From the NCBI RefSeq assembly GCF_010858045.1, contig NZ_JAAGVC010000012.1:1-52429 (forward strand): DNA of 52,429 nt, given 5' to 3'. Within the stretch, counting starts at the first letter, position 1. Each line of letters begins with the position of its first letter. This stretch comes from Nocardia cyriacigeorgica (GTDB lineage: Bacteria > Actinomycetota > Actinomycetes > Mycobacteriales > Mycobacteriaceae). Below the pieces are notes generated by a model, which was not told the DNA's origin, ran no database searches, and saw nothing but the letters and a program-made list of their open reading frames with translations. Positions 33,042 through 41,646 of the stretch are shown here, piece after piece. A program made the translations under genes and the position numbers.

Positions 33042-33109
33042 GATCTGCAGAAACTAGCCGCCGCGGACCCGGGCGCGGGCCGGTTCGACGGCGACGGCAG
33101 GATGTCGGG

Positions 33110-34201
33110 GTGCACGAGTCGAAGCAAACAGGTGGTGAACCGCTGCGATTGGGGCTGATCGACGGCGACGGCATCGGCCCCGAGGTGGTGGGCGCGGCAC
33201 GCGCCGTGGTCGACGAGGCCCTGGTGGCTTCCGGCGCGGCCGCCGTGGACTGGGTGCGGCTACCGATCGGCCACCGCGCCATCGCCGAGTACGGCAGCGC
33301 GTTGCCGCAGCACACCCTCGACGCGCTCGCCGAGCTGGACGGCTGGATCCTCGGCCCGCACGACAACGCCTCTTATCCGCCCGAACACCGGGCGGCTCCG
33401 GGCGGCGCGATCCGCAAACATTTCGGCCTGTACGCCAATATCCGTCCGGCCAGGGCGTTCCCCGGTGTGCGCGCGGCCGCCCCCGATATCGACCTGGTGA
33501 TCGTGCGGGAGAACAGTGAGGGCTTCTACGCCGACCGCAATATGTTCGCCGGAACCGGTGAGTTCCGGCCGACCGAAGACGTCGCCATGTCCGTCGGCGT
33601 GGTCACCCGTCGAGCCTGCGAACTGATCGCGCACGAGGCCATGCGGCTGGCGAGCACCCGGCGCAAACGGGTGACGATCGTGCACAAGGCCAATGTGCTG
33701 CCGATGACGATGGGCCTGTTCCGCGACGTCTGCTACGAGGTGGCGCACCAGTATCCGGGTGTGCGGGTCGACGACGAACACGTCGACGCCACCGCCGCGC
33801 ACCTGGTCCGCGCGCCCGGCGACTTCGATGTCCTGGTCACCGAGAACCTCTTCGGCGACATCCTCTCGGATCTGGCCGCGGAGCTGAGCGGTTCGCTCGG
33901 TCTTGCGGCGTCGCTGAACTGTTCGGCCGATCGCGCCATGGCCCAGGCCGTGCACGGCGCGGCGCCGACGCTGGCCGGACGCAACCGCGCCAACCCTGCC
34001 GCACTGCAATTGTCATCGGCAATGTTGTTGCATTGGATGGGAATTCGCCGTGCCGACCCGGTGCTGACCCAGGCCGCCGAGCGCATCGAGCGTGCTGTCG
34101 CGACGACGCTGGAAGCCGGGATCGCGACCGCCGACCTCGGTGGACTGGCCTCGACGAGTGAGTTCACCGAGCAGGTGAGCGCGCGGGTGCATCGCCGATG
34201 A
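33110..34201 (+). CDS. Isocitrate/isopropylmalate dehydrogenase family protein
   Basis: A 363-residue beta-decarboxylating dehydrogenase. Family features are G-D-G-I-G-P-E-V near residue 20, the substrate Arg segment R-E-N-S-E-G-F-Y near 140, the catalytic Lys in V-H-K-A-N near 188, metal Asp residues in the segment D-E-H-V-D and later G-D-I-L-S-D. R-E-N-x-E-G-x-Y is typical of isocitrate, homoisocitrate and tartrate dehydrogenases, whereas LeuB has a different loop, so it is probably not the housekeeping LeuB. G-P-H-D-N near 85 is unusual. GTG 33110 has only a weak GGGG ribosome site. Substrate unknown; location near the LeuA-domain gene may be meaningful. Confidence 0.8.
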   Translation: MHESKQTGGEPLRLGLIDGDGIGPEVVGAARAVVDEALVASGAAAVDWVRLPIGHRAIAEYGSALPQHTLDALAELDGWILGPHDNASYPPEHRAAPGGAIRKHFGLYANIRPARAFPGVRAAAPDIDLVIVRENSEGFYADRNMFAGTGEFRPTEDVAMSVGVVTRRACELIAHEAMRLASTRRKRVTIVHKANVLPMTMGLFRDVCYEVAHQYPGVRVDDEHVDATAAHLVRAPGDFDVLVTENLFGDILSDLAAELSGSLGLAASLNCSADRAMAQAVHGAAPTLAGRNRANPAALQLSSAMLLHWMGIRRADPVLTQAAERIERAVATTLEAGIATADLGGLASTSEFTEQVSARVHRR

Positions 34202-34357
34202 GCGCGCACCGGAGGCGGGCGAGCGTGCATTACGGCTCGGTGTGTATTGGACCGCAGGGGCCGGATTCTCCGCTACTGTCCGGTACGCGGGTGCTCGGTC
34301 GCCTGGATCGCGAGAAGGGTGGGGTCGGGTACTCCGGACCGGAAGGTGGAGGCTGCG

Positions 34358-35272
34358 GTGGCTGATCGAACCGAACCCGGCGGGCGTGGACGCTGGGCGA
34401 TACTGGTGGCCGCAGTGCTCGGTGCCATCGTGCTCGCGGTCACCGGCTGCACGCACAACACCGAGGATCTACCCGACGTCGCGAAGGTGCCGGTGAGCGA
34501 GGTGCCCGAGCTCGCGGCGCTGGTGCCGCCGGAGATCCGGCAGTCCGGGGTGCTGAAGGTGGGGGTGAACGTGCCGTATCAGCCCAATGAGTACCGCGAC
34601 AGCGACGGCAATATCGCCGGATTCGACGTCGACCTGATGGACGCGGTGACCACAGTGCTCGGCTTGCGCGCCGAATACATCGAGTCGGCGTTCGAGAAGA
34701 TCATTCCCGCCGTGCAGGCCGGCACCTACCACGTGGGCATGTCCTCGATCACCGACTCGCTCGAACGGGAGAAGCAGGTCGATTTCGTCACCTACTTCAG
34801 CGCGGGCGTGCAATGGGCCCAGCGCGCCGACCGGCCGGTCGACCCGGACAATGCCTGCGGTAAGCGGGTGGCGGTGCAGGCCACCACCTTCGAGCATCTG
34901 GAAGAGCTGCCCGCCAAGAGCCGGGCCTGCGAAGCGGCGGGCAAGGACCCGATCATCATCCAGAGTTTCGATGAGCAGAGCGCGGCGACCAATGCGTTGG
35001 TGCTCGGCCAGGTGGACGCCATGTCGGCCGATTCGCCGGTCACCGCGTATGCCATCAAGCTCACCGAGGGCAAGATCGAACCGGCGGGCCCGGTCGTCGA
35101 CGCCGCGCCCTACGGCTGGGCGGTGGCCAAGGGGTCGCCGTTGGCCCCGGTGCTGCAGCAGGCGCTGCAACATCTGATCGACAACGGCAAGTACCGCCAG
35201 ATCACCGAGAACTGGGGTGTGCAGGAGGGCGCGATCACCGAGTCCGTCATCAACGGCGCGCCGAAGGGATGA
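34358..35272 (+). CDS. Glutamate/glutamine-type ABC transporter substrate-binding lipoprotein
   Basis: A 304-residue family 3 solute-binding lipoprotein. The lipobox is L-A-V-T-G-C (Cys near residue 29). The mature domain begins G-V-L-K-V-G-V-N with the ligand loop P-Y-Q-P-N-E-Y and N-I-A-G-F-D-V-D-L, then M-S-S-I-T-D-S-x-E-R and W-A-V-A-K near the end, typical of polar amino acid binders. GTG 34358 with GGTGGAGG is the chosen start. The next gene starts one base after the stop. Ligand not certain; Asp, Glu, Gln or another polar amino acid. Confidence 0.9.
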   Translation: MADRTEPGGRGRWAILVAAVLGAIVLAVTGCTHNTEDLPDVAKVPVSEVPELAALVPPEIRQSGVLKVGVNVPYQPNEYRDSDGNIAGFDVDLMDAVTTVLGLRAEYIESAFEKIIPAVQAGTYHVGMSSITDSLEREKQVDFVTYFSAGVQWAQRADRPVDPDNACGKRVAVQATTFEHLEELPAKSRACEAAGKDPIIIQSFDEQSAATNALVLGQVDAMSADSPVTAYAIKLTEGKIEPAGPVVDAAPYGWAVAKGSPLAPVLQQALQHLIDNGKYRQITENWGVQEGAITESVINGAPKG

Positions 35273-35273
35273 A

Positions 35274-36185
35274 ATGAGCGAATCACAGACCGAGCCGGAG
35301 CCGATCAAGGCCGTCCCGCTGCGCAGGCCGGGGCGTTGGCTCGCCGCGACCGCCATCCTGGTGCTGGTCGGGCTGTTCATCTATGGCGCCGCGACGAATC
35401 CGGCCTACCGCTGGGACGTCTACTGGCGGTACCTGCGCGACAGTCGCATCGCCGAGGGCGCCGTCGTCACGCTCGAGCTGACGGTGCTGTCCATGGCGAT
35501 CGCGGTGCTGCTCGGCGCGCTGCTCGCGGTGATGCGCCTGTCACCGAATCCGGTGCTGCGGTCGACCGCGTGGGTGTATCTGTGGATCTTCCGCGGCACA
35601 CCGGTGTTCGTGCAGTTGGTGTTCTGGGGACTGGTGCCCTCGCTGTACAAGCAGATCACCCTCGGGGTGCCGTTCGGGCCGCAGCTGGTGGAGCTGGATG
35701 TGCAGGGCTTGCAGGCCGCGTTCGCCTTCGCGGTGATCGGCCTCGGCCTCAATGAGGCCGCGTATATGGCCGAAATCGTGCGCGCCGGCATCAATTCGGT
35801 CGGTGAGGGGCAGCGCGAGGCGTCGGTCGCGCTCGGCATGACGTGGTCGCAGACCATGCGCCGGACGGTGCTGCCGCAGGCGATGCGGGTGATCATCCCG
35901 CCCACCGGCAACGAACTGATCGGCATGCTCAAAACCACCTCGCTGGTGACCGCGATCCCGCTCAGTACCGACCTGTTCGGCCGCGCCCGCGATATCTACG
36001 GCGTCAACTTCCTGCCGATCCCGCTGCTGCTGGTCATCGCCACCTGGTACCTGGCCATCACCAGCGTGCTGATGGTCGGGCAGTACTACCTGGAGCGCTA
36101 CTTCTCGCGCGGGGTCTCGCGGCAGCTGACCGCCAAACAGTTGCAGGAACTGGCCGATGCGCAGAATGTGGTGAAGGCGAAATGA
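35274..36185 (+). CDS. Polar amino acid ABC transporter permease
   Basis: A 303-residue HisMQ-family permease with about six helices. Motifs are T-L-E-L-T-V-L-S near 65 (family start of the TM domain), [11 protein letters not shown] near 100 and the EAA loop [14 protein letters not shown] with [10 protein letters not shown] near 185. The first 70 residues include an extra N-terminal helix. ATG 35274 is one base after the previous stop and the stop overlaps the ATPase start as ATGA. A single permease gene implies a homodimeric channel. Confidence 0.93.
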   Translation: MSESQTEPEPIKAVPLRRPGRWLAATAILVLVGLFIYGAATNPAYRWDVYWRYLRDSRIAEGAVVTLELTVLSMAIAVLLGALLAVMRLSPNPVLRSTAWVYLWIFRGTPVFVQLVFWGLVPSLYKQITLGVPFGPQLVELDVQGLQAAFAFAVIGLGLNEAAYMAEIVRAGINSVGEGQREASVALGMTWSQTMRRTVLPQAMRVIIPPTGNELIGMLKTTSLVTAIPLSTDLFGRARDIYGVNFLPIPLLLVIATWYLAITSVLMVGQYYLERYFSRGVSRQLTAKQLQELADAQNVVKAK

Positions 36186-36979
36186 GCGATGCGATGAAGG
36201 GTGGCGCCGATTCCGCGGCCGAGCCGATGATCGTCGCCGATCGGGTGTGCAAATCCTTCGGGGCGCTCCAGGTGCTCAAGGGGATCTCGCTGGAGGTGCA
36301 GCGTGGGCAGGTGCTGTGCCTGGTCGGGCCCTCCGGTTCGGGCAAGTCGACGTTCCTGCGCTGCATCAACCATCTCGAGCAGGTCAATGCCGGACGGCTC
36401 TACGTCGACGGCGAGCTGGTCGGTTACCGGGAGAAGGGCGACAAGCTCTACGAGCTGCATCCGCGGGAAGCGGCCAGGCAGCGCCGCGATATCGGCATGG
36501 TCTTCCAGCACTTCAACCTGTTCCCGCACCGCACCGCGCTCGCGAACATCATCGAGGCGCCGACTCAGGTCAAGAGGATGCGCAAGTCGGAGGCGGTGGG
36601 CCGGGCCAAGGAATTGCTGGATCGGGTGGGGTTGGCCGACAAGGCCAATGCGTATCCGGCGCAGCTGTCCGGCGGGCAGCAGCAGCGGGTGGCGATCGCC
36701 CGGGCACTGGCGATGGACCCGAAGCTGATGCTGTTCGACGAGCCGACCTCCGCGCTGGACCCCGAGCTGGTGGGCGAGGTGCTCACCGTGATGCGCGAGC
36801 TCGCCGATGATGGCATGACGATGGTCGTGGTCACCCACGAAATGGGTTTCGCCCGCGAGGTCGCCGACCAGCTGGTGTTCATGGACGGGGGAGTGGTGGT
36901 CGAGGCCGGCGCGCCGCGTGCGGTGCTGGCGGAGCCGAAACACGAACGCACCAAGGCGTTCTTGTCGCGGCTGCTCTGA
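36182..36979 (+). CDS. glnQ: Polar amino acid ABC transporter ATPase
   Basis: A 265-residue ATPase of the GlnQ/HisP group: Walker [10 protein letters not shown] near 47, Q-loop [10 protein letters not shown] near 105, signature L-S-G-G-Q-Q-Q-R near 162, Walker [14 protein letters not shown] and switch V-T-H-E-M. It is translationally coupled to the permease through ATGA at 36182 and ends the three-gene operon. A 23-residue insert before the Q-loop (E-K-G-D-K-L-Y-E-L region) is common in actinobacterial members. Confidence 0.94.
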   Translation: MSDAMKGGADSAAEPMIVADRVCKSFGALQVLKGISLEVQRGQVLCLVGPSGSGKSTFLRCINHLEQVNAGRLYVDGELVGYREKGDKLYELHPREAARQRRDIGMVFQHFNLFPHRTALANIIEAPTQVKRMRKSEAVGRAKELLDRVGLADKANAYPAQLSGGQQQRVAIARALAMDPKLMLFDEPTSALDPELVGEVLTVMRELADDGMTMVVVTHEMGFAREVADQLVFMDGGVVVEAGAPRAVLAEPKHERTKAFLSRLL

Positions 36980-37023
36980 TCGCGAGATTCCCGGACGCGG
37001 CGTTCGGACGACCCGGTGCGGTG

Positions 37024-37956
37024 TCAGCGCGCCGGACCCGGGGCCGCCGGCGTCGCGCCCGTCGGCCGTGCCAGCGCGATGCGTAGCTGGCCGAGCAGCA
37101 CTTTCGCCGCCGGAGGCATGGGGCGGGCGGTGCGCCAGGCGATGGCCAACTGCCCGCGCAGTTCGGGTTGCGCGATGGGCAGCGCTCGGACGCCGAACGC
37201 GGCGGCCTCGGCCTCGGTGAGTTCGGGTACCACCGCGACACCGAGCCCATGCGCCGCCAGCCGCAGCAACAGTGGCGGCGCCGCGGCTTCGAACGCGATA
37301 TTCGGGGTGAAACCCGCTGCCGCGCACGCACGTTGGAGTACGCCGTGAATGCCGGTGCCTGCGGGCAGGCAGATCAGCTGGCGGTCGCGAAGATCGCGCA
37401 GCGGCATCAGCGCGCCCTCGGTGCCGTCGTCGGCGGCGACGGCGGCCACCACCGCGGTGTCGAGGATGACGTCGACGGCGATCCCCGGATCGAGTTCCGC
37501 CCCGGTCAACCCGACCACCGCGATATCCAGCTCGCCGCTGCCCACCGCGTCCAGCATGCGCTGCGAAGTGTCCTCGGTGAGCACGATGCCGACCTGCGGA
37601 TGATCGTCGTGGAAGGCGGCCAGCGCGCCGGGCACATCGAAGGCCTCCATCGCGGCGCCCGAGATGAGCCCGACCCGCACCTGCCCGCGCAGCAGCCCGG
37701 TGAACTCGTCGACGGTCTGCGCGATCCGTTCGGCGGCGGCGAGCGCGGCGCGGGCATCGGCCAGTACCGCGGCGCCGACCTCGGTCGGTGTGACCCGGCG
37801 CGTACCACGCTCGAGCAGCGGTTGGCCCAGCTCGCGTTCCAGCTGCCGGATCTGTGCGCTCAGCCCGGGCTGGGTCAGATGCAGTCGTTGCGCGGCGCGG
37901 GTGAAACCGCCTTCGTCGACCACGGTGACGAAGTAGCGCAGTTGCCGCAATTCCAT
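37024..37956 (-). CDS. LysR-family transcriptional regulator
   Basis: A 310-residue LysR regulator. The N-terminal winged helix (about 1-60) reads M-E-L-R-Q-L-R-Y-F and later T-Q-P-G-L-S-A-Q-I-R-Q-L-E; the remaining 240 residues form the periplasmic-binding-like effector domain. It is divergent from the FAD-linked oxidase gene, and a T-N11-A box overlaps its own start codon. No ribosome site precedes ATG 37956, while CATAAT lies 7 bases upstream, so the transcript may be leaderless. The likely target is the divergent oxidase; the effector is unknown. Confidence 0.9.
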   Translation of the reverse strand: MELRQLRYFVTVVDEGGFTRAAQRLHLTQPGLSAQIRQLERELGQPLLERGTRRVTPTEVGAAVLADARAALAAAERIAQTVDEFTGLLRGQVRVGLISGAAMEAFDVPGALAAFHDDHPQVGIVLTEDTSQRMLDAVGSGELDIAVVGLTGAELDPGIAVDVILDTAVVAAVAADDGTEGALMPLRDLRDRQLICLPAGTGIHGVLQRACAAAGFTPNIAFEAAAPPLLLRLAAHGLGVAVVPELTEAEAAAFGVRALPIAQPELRGQLAIAWRTARPMPPAAKVLLGQLRIALARPTGATPAAPGPAR

Positions 37957-37969
37957 AACTGATGATTAT
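37955..37969. promoter_or_regulatory. LysR-type T-N11-A box
   Basis: ATAA-N7-TTAT has the T-N11-A geometry of LysR sites (T at 37956, A at 37968). It covers the LysR start and -10 region, consistent with negative autoregulation and control of the divergent gene. Confidence 0.5.
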
Positions 37970-38027
37970 GGCAGCAAGACAAACTAGCTGTTTCCCTTAT
38001 CGCCCTGGCCGGGGCACTGTCGAAGGC

Positions 38028-39416
38028 ATGGGAAACATCGCAGCCGAATACCTCGCTCTCACTCCAGCCGCCGAGGCGGAATTGCCGTCCTTCCCCGCGC
38101 CGGTGCTCCGGCCGGCGGACGCGGAGTACGCCACCGAGATCTCCGGATTCCAGACCGCCTACCAGCACCGTCCGGCCGTGGTCGTGGCCGCCCGGCACAC
38201 CGAAGACGTCCGGGCCGCCGTCGAATTCGCCGCCAGGCACCGGCTGCCGGTGGCGGTGCAGGCCACCGGACACGGCTTGTCGGTCGCCGCCGAGGGCGGC
38301 GTGCTCATCAGCACCCGGCGCATGACCGGCATCCACATCGATGCCGACGCCGCGACCGCGCGTATCGGCGCGGGTGTACAGGCCGGCGCGTTGATCGACG
38401 CCGCGGCCGGGCACGGACTTGCGCCGCTGAACGGGTCGTCGCCCTCGGTCGGTGTGGTCGGCTACCTCCTCGGCGGCGGGCTCGGACTGCTCGGGCGCAC
38501 CTACGGCTACGCCGCCGACCACGTCCGCGTGATCGAGCTGGTCACCGCCGACGGCCGGGTGCGCACGCTGCGCCCCGGTGACGAACTGTTCGGTGCGGTG
38601 CTCGGCAGCGGCGGCAATTTCGGCGTCGTGACGGCGCTGGAAGTGGGCCTGGTGCCGGTGACCACCGTCTACGGCGGTCAACTCATGTTCGACACCGCCC
38701 AGGTGCCGCGCGCGCTCGAGGCGTGGCGGGAATGGACCACGACCGTGCCCGACACGGTGACCTCCACCGTCGCCATGCTCGCCTTCCCGGATATCCCGCC
38801 GGTGCCGCAGCCGCTGCGTGGCCGGTTCGTCGCCTCCATCCGGATCGCGATCGCCGGCGACGCCGAGGCAGGCGAGCGTCTGGTCGCGCCGCTCCGGGCG
38901 ATCGGCACACCGCTGAAGGACGATCTGCGCCGCATGCCCTACACCGAATCGCACACCATCCACTCCGATCCGGCCGATCCGCACGCCTACGCCGCCACCA
39001 ACGCCCTGCTCGACGACCTCACGCCGGAGGCATTGCAGGCCTTGCTGTCGGTGGCCGGACCCGATTCCGGGCTCGGCGCCGTCATCGATATCCGGCATCT
39101 CGGTGGCGCGCTGCGTACGGCCCGCGAGGATCTGGCCCTCGACCACCGCGAGGCCCGCTACGTGGTGCGGGCGATCACCATGCCGGAGCCGGGGGCCGGC
39201 CCCGTCGAGCCCGGCGCTCCGGTGCGCGCCGCACTGGCGCCGTGGACGATCGGCCACAGTCTCAACTTCCTCTACGGCGCCGGCGATGTGGCCGACGAGG
39301 CGCAGACGCGGGGCGGGTACCGGGACGAGACCTACCGGCGGCTGGCCGCGCTGAAGGCGGTCTACGACCCGCACAACATGTTCCGTTTCAACCGCAATAT
39401 CCGCCCGGCGAGCTGA
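38028..39416 (+). CDS. FAD-linked oxidoreductase (PCMH/BBE type)
   Basis: A 462-residue oxidase of the berberine-bridge-like group. The FAD-binding PCMH domain (about 45-215) includes V-Q-A-T-G-H-G with the candidate covalent-flavin His, then G-G-G-L-G-L-L-G-R-T-Y-G and G-S-G-G-N-F-G-V-V-T. The C-terminal BBE segment Y-D-P-H-N-M-F-R-F-N-R-N is complete. The second flavin-attachment Cys of bicovalent members is absent (Arg/Thr at that place), so only one covalent bond is expected. I take ATG 38028; the frame is open back to 37962. Probably controlled by the divergent LysR. Substrate could be a sugar, aromatic or alkaloid-like compound. Confidence 0.88.
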   Translation: MGNIAAEYLALTPAAEAELPSFPAPVLRPADAEYATEISGFQTAYQHRPAVVVAARHTEDVRAAVEFAARHRLPVAVQATGHGLSVAAEGGVLISTRRMTGIHIDADAATARIGAGVQAGALIDAAAGHGLAPLNGSSPSVGVVGYLLGGGLGLLGRTYGYAADHVRVIELVTADGRVRTLRPGDELFGAVLGSGGNFGVVTALEVGLVPVTTVYGGQLMFDTAQVPRALEAWREWTTTVPDTVTSTVAMLAFPDIPPVPQPLRGRFVASIRIAIAGDAEAGERLVAPLRAIGTPLKDDLRRMPYTESHTIHSDPADPHAYAATNALLDDLTPEALQALLSVAGPDSGLGAVIDIRHLGGALRTAREDLALDHREARYVVRAITMPEPGAGPVEPGAPVRAALAPWTIGHSLNFLYGAGDVADEAQTRGGYRDETYRRLAALKAVYDPHNMFRFNRNIRPAS

Positions 39417-39470
39417 TCCGCCCGCAGATCGGAACGACCAGGCCTACGACGGCGGCACCATGCTATTGTC

Positions 39471-39488
39471 GTGATATCACTTTGATAC
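39471..39488. promoter_or_regulatory. TGATATCA operator-like repeat upstream of slipin gene
   Basis: GTGATATCAC (39471-39480) is a perfect palindrome followed by TTTGATAC, a partial second copy three bases on. It sits directly before GGGAGG and the ATG at 39501, where a ribbon-helix-helix repressor could bind. Confidence 0.55.
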
Positions 39489-39500
39489 CGGGAGGATGTC

Positions 39501-40385
39501 ATGAAGCTTCGTGCCGCTGTCCACGTCAACGGGTTCGTGGTGCTACTGACGTGGCTGGTGCTGACGCTCGCCGTCGGCGGCGCCACCGCGCTCGCCTTCG
39601 TCGTCGGCACCAAGGACGGCAACGCCGCCGCGATCGGGGCGGGCATCGCCGGATCGGTCGTGCTGGTCGCGCTGCTGCTCGCGATCACCGGGCTGATCGT
39701 GGTGAACCCGAACGAGGCGAAAGTGGTGCAGTTCTTCGGCCGCTACATCGGCTCGGTGAGCGAACCGGGCTTCTTCTCGGTGCTGCCGCTGACCGACCGG
39801 CGCAGCATCTCGCTGCGGGTGCGTAACTTCGAGACCCAGAAGCTGAAGGTCAACGACGCCGACGGCAATCCGGTCGAGATCGCCGCGGTGGTCGTCTACC
39901 GGGTGGTCGACAGTTACAAGGCCGCGTTCGCCGTCGACGATTACGAGGAATACGTGGAGACCCAGTCCGAGGCCGCGGTCCGGCATCTGGCCACCACCCA
40001 TCCCTATGATGCCCACGACGACGAGCGCACCAGCCTGCGTGACGGCAGCGAGGTCGCCGAGGAACTCACCGTCGAACTGCGGGAACGCACCGAACTGGCC
40101 GGTATCGAGGTGCTGGAGGCCCGCATCACCCACCTCGCCTACGCCCCCGAGATCGCCCAGGCCATGCTGGTGCGCCAGCAGGCGTCGCAGGTGGTCGCGG
40201 CCCGCACCCACATCGTGGAAGGCGCGGTCGGCATGGTCGGTCTCGCGCTCGAGCGGCTGGCCGCCCAGGGCATGGTGGAACTCGACGAGGAGCGCAAGGC
40301 CGGCATGGTGTCGAACCTGCTGGTGGTGCTGTGCGGTGATCGACCGACCCAGCCCGTGGTCAACGCCGGATCGCTCTACTCCTGA
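39501..40385 (+). CDS. SPFH/Band 7 (slipin-like) membrane protein
   Basis: A 294-residue protein with two N-terminal membrane helices (about 13-35 and 45-68) and a cytoplasmic SPFH domain that begins [14 protein letters not shown] and contains E-P-G-F-F and [10 protein letters not shown] near 205. The C-terminal helical part is shorter than in flotillins, as in stomatin/slipin proteins. These scaffold membrane microdomains. ATG 39501 follows GGGAGG. The next gene, 12 bases on, is a small Arc-like protein; the pair is likely an operon that represses itself through the TGATATCA site (inferred). Confidence 0.88.
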   Translation: MKLRAAVHVNGFVVLLTWLVLTLAVGGATALAFVVGTKDGNAAAIGAGIAGSVVLVALLLAITGLIVVNPNEAKVVQFFGRYIGSVSEPGFFSVLPLTDRRSISLRVRNFETQKLKVNDADGNPVEIAAVVVYRVVDSYKAAFAVDDYEEYVETQSEAAVRHLATTHPYDAHDDERTSLRDGSEVAEELTVELRERTELAGIEVLEARITHLAYAPEIAQAMLVRQQASQVVAARTHIVEGAVGMVGLALERLAAQGMVELDEERKAGMVSNLLVVLCGDRPTQPVVNAGSLYS

Positions 40386-40397
40386 CCGGCGAGCGCG

Positions 40398-40580
40398 ATG
40401 GCCGACCGTAAGAAGATCCTGCTCCGGCTCGATCCGGCGGTGTACGAGGCGGTGGCCCGCTGGGCCTCCGACGACCTGCGCAGCGTCAACGCGCAGATCG
40501 AATACGCACTGCGCCTTGCCCTGGACAATGCCGGGCGCAAACCCCGGCCGGGCCGGTCATCGGCCGACGACGGCGAATGA
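40398..40580 (+). CDS. Arc-like ribbon-helix-helix protein
   Basis: A 60-residue protein with the ribbon-helix-helix pattern: strand K-K-I-L-L-R-L-D, helix P-A-V-Y-E-A-V-A-R-W-A and helix S-V-N-A-Q-I-E-Y-A-L-R-L-A-L, then a short basic tail. The S-V-N-A-Q-I-E helix start is typical of Arc repressors. It lies 12 bases after the slipin gene. No toxin partner is present, so this is not a toxin-antitoxin pair; it is probably a local repressor. A strong terminator follows immediately. Confidence 0.82.
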   Translation: MADRKKILLRLDPAVYEAVARWASDDLRSVNAQIEYALRLALDNAGRKPRPGRSSADDGE

Positions 40581-40581
40581 C

Positions 40582-40618
40582 ACCGGACCGCACGCTCGGG
40601 AACGACGTGCGGTCCGGT
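40582..40618. terminator. Bidirectional terminator
   Basis: ACCGGACCGCACG and its exact complement form a 13-bp stem around an 11-base loop between the convergent RHH and methyltransferase genes. Confidence 0.85.
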
Positions 40619-40621
40619 CGT

Positions 40622-41479
40622 TCATGTCGTGGCGCCGGGTTTGCGGGCGACGAAGATCGCGGTGCCGGGGAACAGCGCGCCGCGCAGCGGGCTCCACTGG
40701 CCCCATTCCCGGTCCAGCCATTCCGGCCAGTCCGGTTCGATGATGTCCTCCAGGATCAGGCCGGCGGCGACGATCTCGCGGACCCGATCGCCGATGGTGC
40801 GGTGGTGTTCGACGTAGGTGGGCTCGCCGTCGGCATCGACCTCTATATAAGGGGTGCGGTCGAAGTACGGGGTGGTGGCCACCAGCCCCGCCGGCCCGGG
40901 ATCGTCGGGGAAGATCCAGCGCATGGGATGGTTCACCGAGAACACCCAGCGCCCGCCGGGCCGCAGCACCCGCTCGACCTCGCGCATCACCCGGGCCGAA
41001 TCGGCGACGAAGGGGATCGCGCCGAACGCCGAGCAGGCGGCGTCGAAGGATTCCCCGGCGAAGGGCAGCGCCTCGGCGGTGGCCTGCACCAGCGGCACCC
41101 GTGGACCGCCGCGTGCCATCGCGGCCAGCCCGTGCGCGAGCATGCCCGCCGACAGATCCAGGCCGACCGGGAACGCGCCATTGCTCGCCAGCCAGCGCGA
41201 ACACGGCGCCGAACCGCAACCGATCTCCAGAATGCGCTGTCCCGCAATATCGCCGAGCAGATGCCAATCGCCCTCGTGCAGTCCCTCGGGACACCAGACG
41301 AATTCACCGCCGGGGGAGTCGACACCGAGGAATTCGGCATGGGTATCGTGGTATTGGCCGGCGTCGGCATCCCACCAGCGCCGGCTGGCACGTTCGGAGT
41401 CCGTGGAATCGATTCGGGCACGTGCCGGACCAACGGTTCCGAGCAGTTCGTTTGCTTGCGCATGGCGATCGTCCGACAC
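40622..41479 (-). CDS. Class I SAM-dependent methyltransferase
   Basis: A 285-residue methyltransferase. Motif I is L-E-I-G-C-G-S-A near residue 85, then V-G-L-D-L-S near 108 (motif post-I acidic Asp), Q-A-T-A-E-A-L-P-F near 130 and L-R-P-G-G-R-W near 168. The N-terminal 70 residues with R-R-W-W-D-A-D-A-G-Q-Y-H-D match the UbiE/YcgJ-like actinobacterial group. It is convergent with the slipin operon and divergent from rpsA. Substrate is unknown; small molecule rather than RNA is my guess. Confidence 0.88.
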   Translation of the reverse strand: MSDDRHAQANELLGTVGPARARIDSTDSERASRRWWDADAGQYHDTHAEFLGVDSPGGEFVWCPEGLHEGDWHLLGDIAGQRILEIGCGSAPCSRWLASNGAFPVGLDLSAGMLAHGLAAMARGGPRVPLVQATAEALPFAGESFDAACSAFGAIPFVADSARVMREVERVLRPGGRWVFSVNHPMRWIFPDDPGPAGLVATTPYFDRTPYIEVDADGEPTYVEHHRTIGDRVREIVAAGLILEDIIEPDWPEWLDREWGQWSPLRGALFPGTAIFVARKPGATT

Positions 41480-41513
41480 GCCGTAAGAGTATCGGCGTGG
41501 CGACGGGACCGGT

Positions 41514-41543
41514 TTGCCCGGCCCGATGCAGGTCGCGTACGCT
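41514..41543 (+). promoter_or_regulatory. Sigma-A-type promoter of rpsA
   Basis: TTGCCC (41514-41519), 18 bases, TACGCT (41538-41543), about 100 bases before the rpsA ATG, leaving a long 5' UTR that contains GTGTGTCGCACA-type self-complementary sequence and could carry feedback control by S1. Confidence 0.5.
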
Positions 41544-41646
41544 GAACGCGCGAGTGATCACACCGCGCCCAATTTCGGTGTGTCGCACAGTACCGAAAGA
41601 TCCAATGTCCGCAACCGACCACAATCCGTCCGGAGCAAATCCACAT

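Noticed and set aside
40398..40580. Toxin-antitoxin system
   Set aside because: The ribbon-helix-helix gene has no toxin-like neighbour; the upstream gene is a slipin.
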